DNA of 64,000 nt, from assembly GCF_002005105.1 (NCBI RefSeq), contig NZ_MSCV01000006.1, positions 140,689 to 204,688 on the forward strand. The letters are read 5' to 3'. The translations under genes were made by a program, and so were the position numbers. Shown piece by piece: positions 1 through 8,261 of the stretch (the stretch's first letter is position 1; each line of letters opens with the position of its first letter). The stretch comes from Methylocaldum sp. 14B (GTDB taxonomy: Bacteria; Pseudomonadota; Gammaproteobacteria; Methylococcales; Methylococcaceae). A model generated the notes under the pieces. The model made no database searches. It saw only the letters and a list, made by a program, of their open reading frames with translations, and was not told where the DNA came from.

Positions 1-1
1 C

Positions 2-520
2 GGCATTTTCGAGCGCTACGCCCCGGTGTATACCCAGGCGATCATGCGCCGCTGGGCCGACAAGCTGGGCCTTTACGAGGTGCGTGACGGCGATGTCGAT
101 CTGGTCAACCGATTCCTGGCCATCCTTCAGCGCGGCAAGAGCGATTTCACGCGGAGCTTCCGTCATCTTTCCAAGGTGCGTACCGACAGCGACGAGCCGG
201 CGGTCGGGGCCCGCGAGGAGATCGTGGACCTGGAAGCCTACGACGCCTGGATCGCCGATTACCGGGCACGATTGCGCGCCGAAGGAAACACCGACGACGA
301 GGCCCGTGCCTGGGACATGAACCGCGTCAACCCCAAGTACGTGCTGCGCAACCATCTGGCCCAGGCCGCCATCGAAAGGGCCGAAGCCGGGGACGATACC
401 GAAGTCGCCAAGCTCGTTCGTCTGCTCGCCCGGCCTTACGACGAGCAGCCGGAGATGGACGCCTATGCCGCCCCGCCTCCGGAAGAACTGCGGAACATCG
501 AAGTCAGCTGCTCGTCATGA
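2..520 (+). CDS. selO: Protein adenylyltransferase SelO (YdiU/UPF0061), C-terminal part
   Basis: The reading frame is open from the left edge, so the gene begins outside the window. About 172 residues remain of a family usually near 490. SelO is a pseudokinase-fold enzyme that transfers AMP from ATP to protein side chains. The visible part is the conserved C-terminal domain, with the NPKYVLRNHLAQ segment, the LLARPYDEQPE segment and the family's typical Ser-Cys-Ser-Ser end. The stop overlaps the ATG of the next gene (ATGA), so the two are probably translationally coupled. Nothing links it to nitrogen fixation other than position. Confidence 0.9.
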   Translation, partial: GIFERYAPVYTQAIMRRWADKLGLYEVRDGDVDLVNRFLAILQRGKSDFTRSFRHLSKVRTDSDEPAVGAREEIVDLEAYDAWIADYRARLRAEGNTDDEARAWDMNRVNPKYVLRNHLAQAAIERAEAGDDTEVAKLVRLLARPYDEQPEMDAYAAPPPEELRNIEVSCSS

Positions 521-1392
521 TTACCTATGCCATCCCACCCGCTCTAGGCGAGGATCCGCTGGACATCCTGCGGCTGGCGGCGTGCGCCGCGCACATCCCG
601 GATTTCGTGGTGCCACCCGAATCCATGGTCAGGCTCGTCGCCCTGGTGGCGGACGGCGCTCTCGACGCGGTGAATCCCGAGGCGGCCTGGCCGGAATTGT
701 CCCAAGGCCTGATGGGCGGGCGTCCGTCGCGGATGCTGGAAGTCCTGCGCGGTTGCGGCGCTCTGGCTCGATTGCTGCCGGAACTGAACGCGCTGTTCGG
801 AATTCCGCAGAGCGCGGACGATCCGCCGGAAGTCGACGTGGGCGAACACCAGCTGCTTCTGATCGACGAAACCGCGCGGATAGACGCCCCGCTCGCCACG
901 CGCTGGGCGGCGCTGCTGCACAAGGTGGGGAAAGCGGCGTCGCCGCGCGAATTCTGGCCCGCCCACTACCGTCACGAAGCACGCGGCGAACCCCTGGTCG
1001 AAGCGGTTTGCGAACGCTTCAAGGTTCCCGCCGAATGCCGCGACCTGGCGCTCTTGGTGCTGCGCGAATGCGATCGAGTCCACCGTGCGGTAGACATGCG
1101 GGCCGCGGCGATCGCCGCCATGCTGGAACGGGCGGAAGCGGTCCATTACCCCGAGCGTTTCGAGCAGTTGTTGGCGGTATGCGCCTGCGACTATCGAGCC
1201 TATCCGGGGCGGGCCGGTGCGGAGTATCCCAAGGCCGAGCTGCTTCGGCTAGCTTTTAAGGCTTTCGCCGGACAGATGGCGCCCGCCTCCGAGCCGACCG
1301 AAACCGACCCGGAAGTTTCGGCGCAGGCGTTCGAAAAGCGAGCTCGGGCCATTGCCGAAGCATTGCGCAGCGAACGCTGGGCCGACGCGTAA
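517..1392 (+). CDS. CCA-adding-enzyme-like HD-domain protein without a nucleotidyltransferase head
   Basis: This 291-residue protein resembles the C-terminal RNA-binding and HD part of the multifunctional CCA tRNA nucleotidyltransferase (segments RMLEVLRGCGALARLLPEL and GEHQLLLIDETAR). The N-terminal polymerase domain is missing. The HD motif is altered: His111 is kept, but the usual His-Asp pair reads His135-Lys136 (LLHKVGK), so phosphohydrolase activity is doubtful. It starts at an ATG that overlaps the selO stop by 4 nt. It may be a non-catalytic RNA-binding relic or a regulator. The homology is seen; the function is unknown. Confidence 0.7.
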   Translation: MITYAIPPALGEDPLDILRLAACAAHIPDFVVPPESMVRLVALVADGALDAVNPEAAWPELSQGLMGGRPSRMLEVLRGCGALARLLPELNALFGIPQSADDPPEVDVGEHQLLLIDETARIDAPLATRWAALLHKVGKAASPREFWPAHYRHEARGEPLVEAVCERFKVPAECRDLALLVLRECDRVHRAVDMRAAAIAAMLERAEAVHYPERFEQLLAVCACDYRAYPGRAGAEYPKAELLRLAFKAFAGQMAPASEPTETDPEVSAQAFEKRARAIAEALRSERWADA

Positions 1393-1534
1393 TTCCATTC
1401 GGCATTCGAGTGAATATTACGTAGGGTGGGTTAGCGAAGCGTAACCCACCGATTCGAGGCCGCTCGGTGGGTTACGGCCTCGCGGCCTAACCCACCCTAC
1501 AAAAATTAATTCCTTATTGAAAGCAATTTGGAAT
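1392..1534. repeat. MITE-like element E, copy 1
   Basis: A 143-bp element with imperfect terminal inverted repeats beginning ATTCCA. Inside is a palindrome built from GTAGGGTGGGTTA arms (about 1422-1500). Related copies lie at 33784-33953 and 42487-42632 with matching outer flanks. It abuts the stop codon of the preceding gene and could act as a transcript end or mRNA stabiliser. Confidence 0.7.
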
Positions 1535-1590
1535 AACACGGGTTTTCCAGTCCAGACTTCATCACCAACCTTCTCTTGAGGAGCAAGCCC

Positions 1591-1785
1591 ATGAAATGGA
1601 GCGATACCTTCGACATCGCCATCGCGCTGGCCGAGAGCCATCCCGACGTCGATCCCAAGTATGTGCGGTTCACCGATCTGCTCGACTGGATCATGCGCCT
1701 GGACGGCTTCGACGACAGCGCCGAGAAATGCAACGAGAAAGTGCTCGAAGCCGTGCAGATGGCCTGGATAGACGAGGTGAGCTAA
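1591..1785 (+). CDS. iscX: Fe-S assembly protein IscX
   Basis: This 64-residue acidic protein has the IscX/YfhJ pattern: MKWSDTFDIAIAL at the start, then HPDVDPKYVRFTDLLDW and a C-terminal EAVQMAWIDE. IscX binds IscS and iron and modulates cluster assembly. The ATG at 1591 is chosen because GAGGAG lies about 8 nt upstream and IscX proteins begin at this point. In many bacteria iscX ends the isc operon; here it lies 47 kb from iscS, alone between a repeat and a secreted-protein gene. Confidence 0.9.
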   Translation: MKWSDTFDIAIALAESHPDVDPKYVRFTDLLDWIMRLDGFDDSAEKCNEKVLEAVQMAWIDEVS

Positions 1786-2125
1786 CCCCGCAGAAAGGAT
1801 TGCAGCACGCGATCCGCCCTGCCAATCGGGTTTGGTCGTTTTTTGTTGGATATGTGCCGTTTTCGTATTCGCATGGAAGTAGGTCATGACCAAATTTACG
1901 ACATATCGTATTAGATACGAATTGACGTAAAAAACGGCCTCGGCTGGGTCGAGCCGAGAACCCGCCGCTTTTCCTCCTTGTTCAATAATTTGATGCTAAA
2001 ACAAAGCCTTGGAGCGTTGTTCCCGTTTCTCTCACGACCTGGCATCGCTTTTGAGACAGAGAAGTCACGCGATAGGAATTATTCCCCTGCGTTATTTCAC
2101 TTCCACTCGAAAGGAGATTACGGTC
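1786..2125. other. Intergenic stretch, iscX to tail-tube-like gene
   Basis: No gene is seen. A 7-bp-stem hairpin (CTCGGCT at 1939-1945, AGCCGAG at 1952-1958) lies next to an A-run on its left, so it would look like a terminator only for leftward transcription. No convergent gene needs one. The rest is relatively AT-rich and may hold the promoter of the 2126 gene. Confidence 0.4.
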
Positions 2126-2671
2126 ATGAAACACATTGCTGGTTTGACTCTGGCTCTCGGACTTGTCTCGATCACTTCAACCGCGGCGGCTGGCGGACTG
2201 CCGGTCAATAGTTCGCCGGGGAGTTCCAGCTACTCTGCGAATATCGATAGTTCCAGCGATCCGGCTTCCGGAATGGTCTTTGAATTGCAGGCCGGTGAGT
2301 TCCACGTTTACTTCAGCAATTGCACACTCGGTTCGGAGACCGAGGTGACGGAGCATAAAGTTGTAAGTCAGAAAGGCCGGGAGGATATTGTGCAAAAGAT
2401 TCCCGGTCGATTGAAAATGAATAGCGTGGTGTGCATGAAAGCTCTGGATTCCGGTGCCGACCTTTGGGCTTGGCGACAGATGATCATTGAAGGGAAGTTG
2501 AGGGAAGCGCGCAAGAGTGGGTCACTGATTGCTTACGACTACACCATGGCGCCCATAGCAACGTGGTCGTTTTTCAATGGATGGCCTTCTTCGGTCAGCC
2601 TCGGCAATAAGGATCACAAACTGGTCGAGATCGTGGTATTGGCTGTGGATGGCATCCGGCGTGACCGGTAG
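2126..2671 (+). CDS. Secreted phage tail-tube (T4 gp19-like) protein
   Basis: This 181-residue protein starts at an ATG 7 nt after AAGGAGAT. A clear signal peptide ends near TSTAAA (about residues 1-22). The mature part has the layout of the gp19 tail-tube family of phages and phage-like injection systems: GRLKMNSVVCMKALDS, then DLWAWRQMIIEGKL, then IATWSFFNGWPSSVSLG, then KLVEIVVLAVDGI. Tail-tube proteins act in the cytoplasm, so a signal peptide is unusual. No sheath, baseplate or other tail gene is nearby. The fold resemblance is judged by eye; an exported protein using this fold is the inference. Confidence 0.6.
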   Translation: MKHIAGLTLALGLVSITSTAAAGGLPVNSSPGSSSYSANIDSSSDPASGMVFELQAGEFHVYFSNCTLGSETEVTEHKVVSQKGREDIVQKIPGRLKMNSVVCMKALDSGADLWAWRQMIIEGKLREARKSGSLIAYDYTMAPIATWSFFNGWPSSVSLGNKDHKLVEIVVLAVDGIRRDR

Positions 2672-2738
2672 GTCCTCGGGATGTGCCGAATACCACAGCT
2701 CCGCTCTCTTGAATATACAAACGATAACCGGGATTTAG

Positions 2739-3105
2739 TGGGGTGGGTTAGGCGCACTCCGGTATGCGCTGATGGTCGATCACCGTACTTCGAGTGCGCC
2801 GTAACCCACCGATGTTCGGTAGCCTTGTGTTGGTGGGTTACCGTGCGCGCCAAAGTTAGAGCGTTTTCATCCCGCTCGTACGGCAAAACAGGCTTGGCGG
2901 AAGTCGCTGGCGCCTTCGGCCAGGGTAGATCGACTCAAGCATTCGTAGGTCGGCAATCCCTTGCCGACGAACCCGTTGGCCCAACCGCACCTTGTGTGAG
3001 GGCGTACCTAACTCACCCTACCATGGACATGCGCGTTCCGGGCCAGTAGATCGGGAATCCGTTCCCGACGAGTTCTGCGTCGGCAAGGGATTGCCGACCT
3101 ACTTT
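2739..3105. repeat. Repeat block: GGGTGGGTTA palindrome, MITE C end, REP pair
   Basis: The 459-bp gap holds three repeat types: a GTGGGGTGGGTTA/TAACCCACC palindrome from 2739, a unit starting AGAGCGTTTTCATC at about 2857 that matches (inverted) the element at 39736-39934, and GTAGGTCGGCAATCC...GGATTGCCGACCTAC palindromes to about 3103. No credible gene is present. Confidence 0.65.
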
Positions 3106-3130
3106 AGGGTGCCGCTCGTAGTCAGCGGCT

Positions 3131-3430
3131 TTAGATCGGTTCGCCGTTCTCGTCGAACGCCATCCCGTTCAATTCGCCGTCGGCGTCGACGATTTCGACC
3201 GACTTGAGGGCGCCGTTGGCGTGGTAGGCATAGCGGTGTTCCATTTCCACTTCCCCGTAGACCAGCTTTTGCAGGCCGACCAGCCGGCCCTCATCGTCGA
3301 AATATCCCCGGAAATAGGTGTTGCGGTTTTCCAGTTGGGCGGGTTCCAGTTCGGTCATCAGCTTGAGCGGCAGTTTCACGCCGGTGTAGGTGAGGAAATA
3401 GCGGCAACGACCTTCGATCGCATCGGTCAT
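3131..3430 (-). CDS. DUF6156-like small protein
   Basis: This 99-residue protein starts MTDAIEGRCRYFLTYTGVKL. It contains an acidic repeat-like segment (YFRGYFDDEGRLVGLQKLVYGEVEMEH, shortened in meaning to Y-x-D-E-G-x-L and E-x-E-H-R-Y motifs) of the kind that forms antiparallel beta strands. I recognise it as similar to DUF6156 proteins; no activity is known to me. It is the last gene of a leftward group with GST and the FAH-family hydrolase, 52 nt after the GST stop. Confidence 0.6.
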   Translation of the reverse strand: MTDAIEGRCRYFLTYTGVKLPLKLMTELEPAQLENRNTYFRGYFDDEGRLVGLQKLVYGEVEMEHRYAYHANGALKSVEIVDADGELNGMAFDENGEPI

Positions 3431-3482
3431 GGTGTGTTGGTTTCCTTGGAAATGAAAAGATGGAACACGAGCTAATAGACGC

Positions 3483-4100
3483 TCAAACACGATAGCCTTC
3501 TTCCCGCAATACCCTCTGCACGGCCGGTCGGGCCAGCATGCGCCGATAATGCGTCCGGCAGTTTTCCGGCAGTTCGAGCTTGAGCTTGTCGCCCCAGAAT
3601 TCCACGTAGAACAGCGCCGCATCGGCGATGGAAAACCGCCCCGCCACGTATTCCCGCCCGCTCAGCAGCGTATCCAGCACCGCGTAACCCTTGGCGACGA
3701 TCTCTATGCCACGCCGTTTGACCGCGTCTTGGTCGGCTTCGTTGGACGTGAATTGATCGGTGGTAAATATGCGCGCGAAACCCTGCATGTGGATCGTGCC
3801 CACGGCATAGGCCATGGCCTCGATCACCCGCGCTTCGCCGTCCGGATCGTCCGGCAGCAGTTTCGCCTTGGGGTAGGCGCGGGCCAGCCACCAGGCGATA
3901 GCCTGAAACTCGGTCAGCGCCGAGCCGTCATCGCGTACCAGGGTGGGAATCGTGCCTTTCGGATTCAGGGCCAGATAATCGGGCCGGTTCTGATCGCCCG
4001 CCAGGAGATTGACCAGATACGCCTCGAAAGGCAGGTCCAATTCTTCCAACAAAATGTGTATGCCGGTCGAGCACGAACCGGGCGTCATATAGAGTTTCAT
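3483..4100 (-). CDS. Glutathione S-transferase family protein (beta-like)
   Basis: This 205-residue protein has an N-terminal thioredoxin-fold domain (MKLYMTPGSCSTG, candidate catalytic Cys10) and the substrate-binding proline in GTIPTL. A helical C-terminal domain carries YVAGRFSIADAALFY, the usual GST motif. Beta-class enzymes use Cys10 with glutathione. Its start overlaps the stop of the FAH-family gene (ATGA), which indicates coupling. GST plus FAH-family hydrolase recalls maleylpyruvate isomerase and fumarylpyruvate hydrolase of gentisate breakdown, but no dioxygenase is present, so a nif-linked role is equally possible. Confidence 0.85.
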   Translation of the reverse strand: MKLYMTPGSCSTGIHILLEELDLPFEAYLVNLLAGDQNRPDYLALNPKGTIPTLVRDDGSALTEFQAIAWWLARAYPKAKLLPDDPDGEARVIEAMAYAVGTIHMQGFARIFTTDQFTSNEADQDAVKRRGIEIVAKGYAVLDTLLSGREYVAGRFSIADAALFYVEFWGDKLKLELPENCRTHYRRMLARPAVQRVLREEGYRV

Positions 4101-4783
4101 GATCCTATGGTGATGATTAAGGGTTCGAGCCCCGCAACCGTCGCTTCGATGACATCGCCCTTGACCACGGGAGCGGTCCCGGCCGGCGTGCCGGTAAAGA
4201 TCAGGTCGCCGGGACAGATTTCCACCAGGGTGGACAGATAGCTGATGGTCTCGGGTATCTTCCAGATCATGTCCGAAACGTCGGCGCTCTGACGGACCTC
4301 CCCGTTGACCTTGAGCTCGATCTTGCCCTGGGCGATCACGCCCGTATAGAACTCCGGAGTGATCGCCGAACAGGGCGCCGAGTGATCGAATCCCTTGGCC
4401 ATATCCCAGGGCAGTCCCTTTTCGCGCGCGGTCTTTTGCACATCCCTCAGTGTCATGTCCAGGCCGACCGCGTAGCCGAAGATGTAATCATTGGCAATCT
4501 CGATGGGGATTTGCCTGCCTCCGAGCTGCATGGCGACGACCAGTTCCACTTCCGGTTGCAGATTCTCGGTTCCGGGAGGATAGGGCAGGACCGAGTTGTT
4601 GGGCAGGATGGCATCGGTTGGTTTCATGAAGAAGAACGGCGGCTCGCACTCCGGGTCGGCGCCCATTTCCCGCGCATGCTCCGGATAATTGCGCCCGACG
4701 CAGAAGATGCGCCGCACCGGAAACGGATTGCACGACATGGCTGGAAGCGTAACGATCTGAGGAGGGGCAAAAGCGTATTTCAT
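4097..4783 (-). CDS. Fumarylacetoacetate hydrolase family protein
   Basis: This 228-residue protein of the FAH/fumarylpyruvate hydrolase family hydrolyses C-C bonds of beta-diketone acids with a divalent metal. It shows IFCVGRNYPEHAREMG near the start, the metal-binding acidic residues in QPEVELVV and GYAVGLDMTLRDVQ, and the C-terminal GDLIFTGTPAG motif. It is the first gene of the leftward trio with GST and DUF6156, facing away from the 4996 gene. The true substrate cannot be read from the sequence. Confidence 0.88.
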   Translation of the reverse strand: MKYAFAPPQIVTLPAMSCNPFPVRRIFCVGRNYPEHAREMGADPECEPPFFFMKPTDAILPNNSVLPYPPGTENLQPEVELVVAMQLGGRQIPIEIANDYIFGYAVGLDMTLRDVQKTAREKGLPWDMAKGFDHSAPCSAITPEFYTGVIAQGKIELKVNGEVRQSADVSDMIWKIPETISYLSTLVEICPGDLIFTGTPAGTAPVVKGDVIEATVAGLEPLIITIGS

Positions 4784-4995
4784 GGTTTTAAACCTCTTCG
4801 AATAACGGATAGGCTGGCGGCTTCTTTGACGCCGTGTATCGACAAACCGGCGATTGTTCGTTCAGCAAAGAGACCGTATCGGGTTGCAAAATAACCATAC
4901 TTTTTGTGGTAGAATTTGGCCCCGAAGTGCCTCGCGCGCACTTAGATAAGTTCTTATTTTTATTAACCAAAAATAATCCAAGATCAGGAGGTAAC

Positions 4996-5307
4996 ATGGT
5001 GCGTGAATTCTCGTATCGGGGAGAAACCTTCAGGGCCACGGTACACGGACGCCCCGGCATCGAAGAGCTTTTCCTCATCCACATGATCGACGGTGAAGAA
5101 GGCCCGGAGATTTCTCTGGACCGGTTCGAAGACCCCAATAATGATCCGGCTCAAAGCCTGGAAAGTAAGCTCGCGGATCTGGCTGACCAGCTCATGCAGG
5201 AGCATGGGCTGGCGCCGATGGACCCGGACGCGGGATTCGCCTGGGCGGAGCCCAAGACCGGAGTGAAGGTGCATAGCGGGGTTCAACACCACGCCATGGA
5301 AGCCTAG
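4996..5307 (+). CDS. Conserved-looking hypothetical protein (103 aa)
   Basis: The ATG at 4996 follows AGGAGGT at 4987-4993, an excellent ribosome site. The protein is small and acidic (VREFSYRGETFRATVHGRPG, then a DGEEGPEISLDRF segment and a helical SLESKLADLADQLMQEHG segment). I do not recognise the family. It is the only rightward gene inside the leftward accessory nif block, and its leader is AT-rich. No -24/-12 promoter with correct spacing was found upstream. Confidence 0.65.
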   Translation: MVREFSYRGETFRATVHGRPGIEELFLIHMIDGEEGPEISLDRFEDPNNDPAQSLESKLADLADQLMQEHGLAPMDPDAGFAWAEPKTGVKVHSGVQHHAMEA

Positions 5308-5343
5308 GCCGGTCGACAAATCTGCGCGCAGCGGCACGGATCG

Positions 5344-6114
5344 CTACCGTGCCGCTGCGCGCAGCAAGTTCAAGCAATCCAGATTGGCGGCCATGTCCAG
5401 GGCGGTGAAATCGTCCAGGGTCTTGATGCCGGTATCGGCGCCGGCCGCCAGCAAGCGAGCGACGACCGCTGTTTTGCCGGTGGATGCGGCGTACATAAGA
5501 CAAGTCGCACCGTTCTCGTTTTGATGGTCTACGGCGATTCCCCGCTCGATCAAGCGACCTATGACGCCGAGGTTTTCCCCGTAACAGGCCAGCCACAGTG
5601 CATTGTTGCCGTCGCTGTTGAGGGGTTCCAGCGAGGCGCCGGCTTCGAGCAGCGCCTCCACGATGGCTTCGTCGCCGAGCCGGCAGGCGTGCATCAGGGG
5701 CGTCATCCGGTTGTCGCGGGTTGCCTCGATGTCGTCGGGCGGAAACCCGTGCTCGCTCAGCCAGTCGCGAAGGGCAGGGCTCAAGTCCGCGGAACCCGGC
5801 GCGGGCACGGTGGCGCGCCAGGCCTCGTAGCCGTCGATCAGATCGTAGATCGTCTTGAAGCCGAAGTCCCGGAACATTTGCGCATAGGTCTGGCTGGCAT
5901 TGCCGTGATAGCAGTAGATCAGCACCGGCTGCGATTTGGGCGTCCGCATGAGCACCTGCTCCAGATTGGCACCCGACAGATGCCGAGCGGCTCCTATGCG
6001 TCCCGCCGCGAACGAATCCGCGTCTCGCACATCGAAAATCAACAGCTCCGGCTGTTCCAGCAAAGCTTGGGTTTCGGCGACGTTCAGCCGTCGCCACGCG
6101 GTTTCCGCGGTCAT
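5344..6114 (-). CDS. Rhodanese-ankyrin fusion protein
   Basis: This 256-residue protein has two parts. Residues 1-110 are a rhodanese domain with active-site Cys68 in the loop CYHGNAS, like GlpE. Residues 130-256 hold about four ankyrin repeats (TPLMHACRLGDEAIVEALLEAG and similar). Rhodaneses move sulfane sulfur, and the ankyrin part should bind a partner protein. The start at 6114 is chosen for its GAGGAG 7 nt upstream over an ATG 14 codons earlier. Placed among nif accessory genes, it may supply or protect sulfur for cluster assembly (inference). Confidence 0.85.
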   Translation of the reverse strand: MTAETAWRRLNVAETQALLEQPELLIFDVRDADSFAAGRIGAARHLSGANLEQVLMRTPKSQPVLIYCYHGNASQTYAQMFRDFGFKTIYDLIDGYEAWRATVPAPGSADLSPALRDWLSEHGFPPDDIEATRDNRMTPLMHACRLGDEAIVEALLEAGASLEPLNSDGNNALWLACYGENLGVIGRLIERGIAVDHQNENGATCLMYAASTGKTAVVARLLAAGADTGIKTLDDFTALDMAANLDCLNLLRAAAR

Positions 6115-6152
6115 AACGTCTCCTCGATATTCAAAGTACTTGCCCGGTTCGT

Positions 6153-6416
6153 TCATTCCTCGTCCGGAGTCGCCATCCAGCTATAGCCGCCTTGGTCCCA
6201 AAGCTGGGCCAGCAGCCGATCGGTGTCGTAGTTCGGGTACTGCGCCTTCACTGTGTCGAATTCCGTGAGAAACGCCGCGACATCGTCCCCCTCGATGTAA
6301 GTCGATGCCCGGTCTTCCTTTGAGCGGAGTATGTAGGTGGCGCCGTTTCCGCTGGACAAGAGCGCATACTGTTCGCCTTCCGCCACGACGATTACAGGTT
6401 CCTGTGTGTCAGGCAT
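6153..6416 (-). CDS. Small acidic hypothetical protein (87 aa)
   Basis: It begins MPDTQEPVIVVAEGEQYALL with AAGGAGA upstream of the ATG at 6416. The first half looks like beta strands and the second is acidic (DDVAAFLTEFDTVKAQYPNYD), ending WMATPDEE. I do not recognise the family. It sits between the nitroreductase and rhodanese-ankyrin genes on the same strand, 38 nt before the latter, so co-transcription is likely. Confidence 0.6.
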   Translation of the reverse strand: MPDTQEPVIVVAEGEQYALLSSGNGATYILRSKEDRASTYIEGDDVAAFLTEFDTVKAQYPNYDTDRLLAQLWDQGGYSWMATPDEE

Positions 6417-6532
6417 CGCTTGATTCTCCTTCCGCAGTCGTACCATCAGTGATCTTGCTCATGTATCTATCCACCGTAATGCTCAATGAACTGTTCTCGG
6501 GATTCGTAAAAAGTCGTACTGTGATGCGCGGA

Positions 6533-8143
6533 TCAGTCCGGATCGCGCCCCGCATAGGGCGGCAGGGTGAGTATCCGCGTGTCGGTCAGCGGGAAACCCA
6601 CCGTGAAGTGGTACAGGGACTGAAAGGCCCGGCCGGAAAGTCCGAGGAGGTCGTGAAAGACATCGTCGAAATAGCAGCCGATGCCGGTCCCGCGGATGCC
6701 GACGGCTTCCGCCTCCAGATAGAGCACCTGGCCCAATAGCCCCGCCTCCCAGAATAATTCCCGATAGCGCCACGGCTGCGCGGCGACGATCGGCTCGAAT
6801 TCCGTCAGCATCCCCAAGGCGAAAGCGCAGTCAGAGCCGATCGCCTGGTGGCAATGGAGGGCTCTGGACAGCTTGCCGCAGTCGGCCTCCGCGATCCTGA
6901 ACAAGGGCAGATGTTCCGGGCAACCCGCCGGCTTGGTCCAGGAGAAATCGCTACGGAAGGCGGCTCTCAGTTCGGGTTCGATCGCGGTCCGGCGCGGAAG
7001 GGCATAGAGTCCCGGCTCCAACCCCTCGACGCGATGCACGAAGAACACCGGGTGCACGCGCGGGGTGAGGTTCCACACGTCCCAGGGCGTAATCCGGCGG
7101 GGCAGCAGGGCATCCAGCAGATGGTAAAAGCCCGCAGTGCTCAGTACTTCTCGCCGGTCGAAATGTTGCGCGCTGCGCCTTTGCCGGATGAGCGCGGCAG
7201 CCGGCTCCGGGCAATCGGTCCGCCTCGGCGGGTAGGTTTCGATCACGCCGGGTTCGGGCGGAGTGGCGAGCGCTCGGGTTGCTTCCGCGACCTCTTCGAT
7301 TATCGGCCAGCGGTACATGGGATGGGGATCGAGCACGTTGGCTTGACCGCTCCACGCGCTTCCGGGCGGAACCAGTTCCGAGGGATCGAACTTCCCGGAA
7401 TTCGCGTCCTCGGGATCGGCGATCACTTCGAGCAGAAGCTCCGCTTCCTCCCGCTCGGCTCCGGAAAAGTCCTCGTTCCGATCGAGCCCGAGACCGGCGG
7501 CCAATTCGGCAAAGCCGATACCGCTCACCCACCTAAGGCGCCAGCCCAGGGTTGCTGCGGCGTAGCGCAATGCGCCGATGGCATGGCCGGTATCCAGTTG
7601 GCAATAGCGGAAGGCCCGTTCGCCGTATTTCCAGGCTTCCCTCCAGTGGATCGAACTCAAGGCGACGAACAGTCGCGGGGCCGTGGAGGGCTCGGCAAAC
7701 CGGCAGCGCTGCTCCAGTACATGATCGCGGCTGACATAGTGGTACACGCCGTCGGGAACCTCGGGAACCGATAGGCAGACGACATAGCCCTCGGTAGGAT
7801 GCAGATTGCCGCTAGACGGATTGCAGCGCAGGGCCCAGCGATCCGGGCCGTACTCTTTCCAGGCCGAGAGTCCCAGGGACAATTCCAGCAAAATACCGAC
7901 GGTTTCGAGCGAAAGCGCTTGCGGCGTCACGGTTTCGGGCAGCGACAAAGCGCCGAAGGGCGTCGCCAGCCGATCCGCGGCCAAGGGCAGTCGGATCGCG
8001 GGGGCGCCCTCGAAACGGCGGAACGGGTCGGGCTGGCTGTCCCAATCGAGCGTTTCCGGCCCCGCGGCATAACGCTCCAGCCGATGCTTGGTCCGCTCGT
8101 GATAGGCCAGTACCCGCGCCAGAGCGTCCGATACGGTATTCAT
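6533..8143 (-). CDS. SagB/ThcOx-type nitroreductase-like flavoprotein
   Basis: This 536-residue protein has two nitroreductase-like halves. The first has an FMN-site segment (RCNPSSGNLHPTEGYVV) and the tract VSRDHVLEQRCRF. The second starts at ALIRQRRSAQHFDRREVL and includes a VHPVFFVHRVEGLEPGLYAL segment. SagB-type proteins use FMN to oxidise or reduce small substrates; members outside peptide-toxin clusters have unknown substrates. No toxin precursor or cyclodehydratase gene is nearby. Its place beside nifO points to a redox role linked to nitrogen fixation (inference). Confidence 0.8.
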   Translation of the reverse strand: MNTVSDALARVLAYHERTKHRLERYAAGPETLDWDSQPDPFRRFEGAPAIRLPLAADRLATPFGALSLPETVTPQALSLETVGILLELSLGLSAWKEYGPDRWALRCNPSSGNLHPTEGYVVCLSVPEVPDGVYHYVSRDHVLEQRCRFAEPSTAPRLFVALSSIHWREAWKYGERAFRYCQLDTGHAIGALRYAAATLGWRLRWVSGIGFAELAAGLGLDRNEDFSGAEREEAELLLEVIADPEDANSGKFDPSELVPPGSAWSGQANVLDPHPMYRWPIIEEVAEATRALATPPEPGVIETYPPRRTDCPEPAAALIRQRRSAQHFDRREVLSTAGFYHLLDALLPRRITPWDVWNLTPRVHPVFFVHRVEGLEPGLYALPRRTAIEPELRAAFRSDFSWTKPAGCPEHLPLFRIAEADCGKLSRALHCHQAIGSDCAFALGMLTEFEPIVAAQPWRYRELFWEAGLLGQVLYLEAEAVGIRGTGIGCYFDDVFHDLLGLSGRAFQSLYHFTVGFPLTDTRILTLPPYAGRDPD

Positions 8144-8159
8144 GGTTGCGCCCCCGGTA

Positions 8160-8250
8160 GCTTCATGGCGTCGGCAAAGGATTGCCGACCTACCCGGCGT
8201 TCCTCGGTGGTGGGTTGGTAGGTCGGGAATCCTTTCCCGACGCAGGCCTT
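8160..8250. repeat. REP-type palindrome pair
   Basis: CGTCGGCAAAGGATTGCCGACC and GTAGGTCGGGAATCCTTTCCC half-palindromes occupy the gap between nifO and the nitroreductase gene. They are variants of the family that recurs throughout the window. Confidence 0.7.
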
Positions 8251-8261
8251 ATCAGAATTCA

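Noticed and set aside
2681..3049. A 122-codon frame after the tail-tube-like gene
   Set aside because: It consists of repeat sequence only; a similar peptide is read from the inverted repeat at 39752-39994, which shows that the similarity is due to the element.
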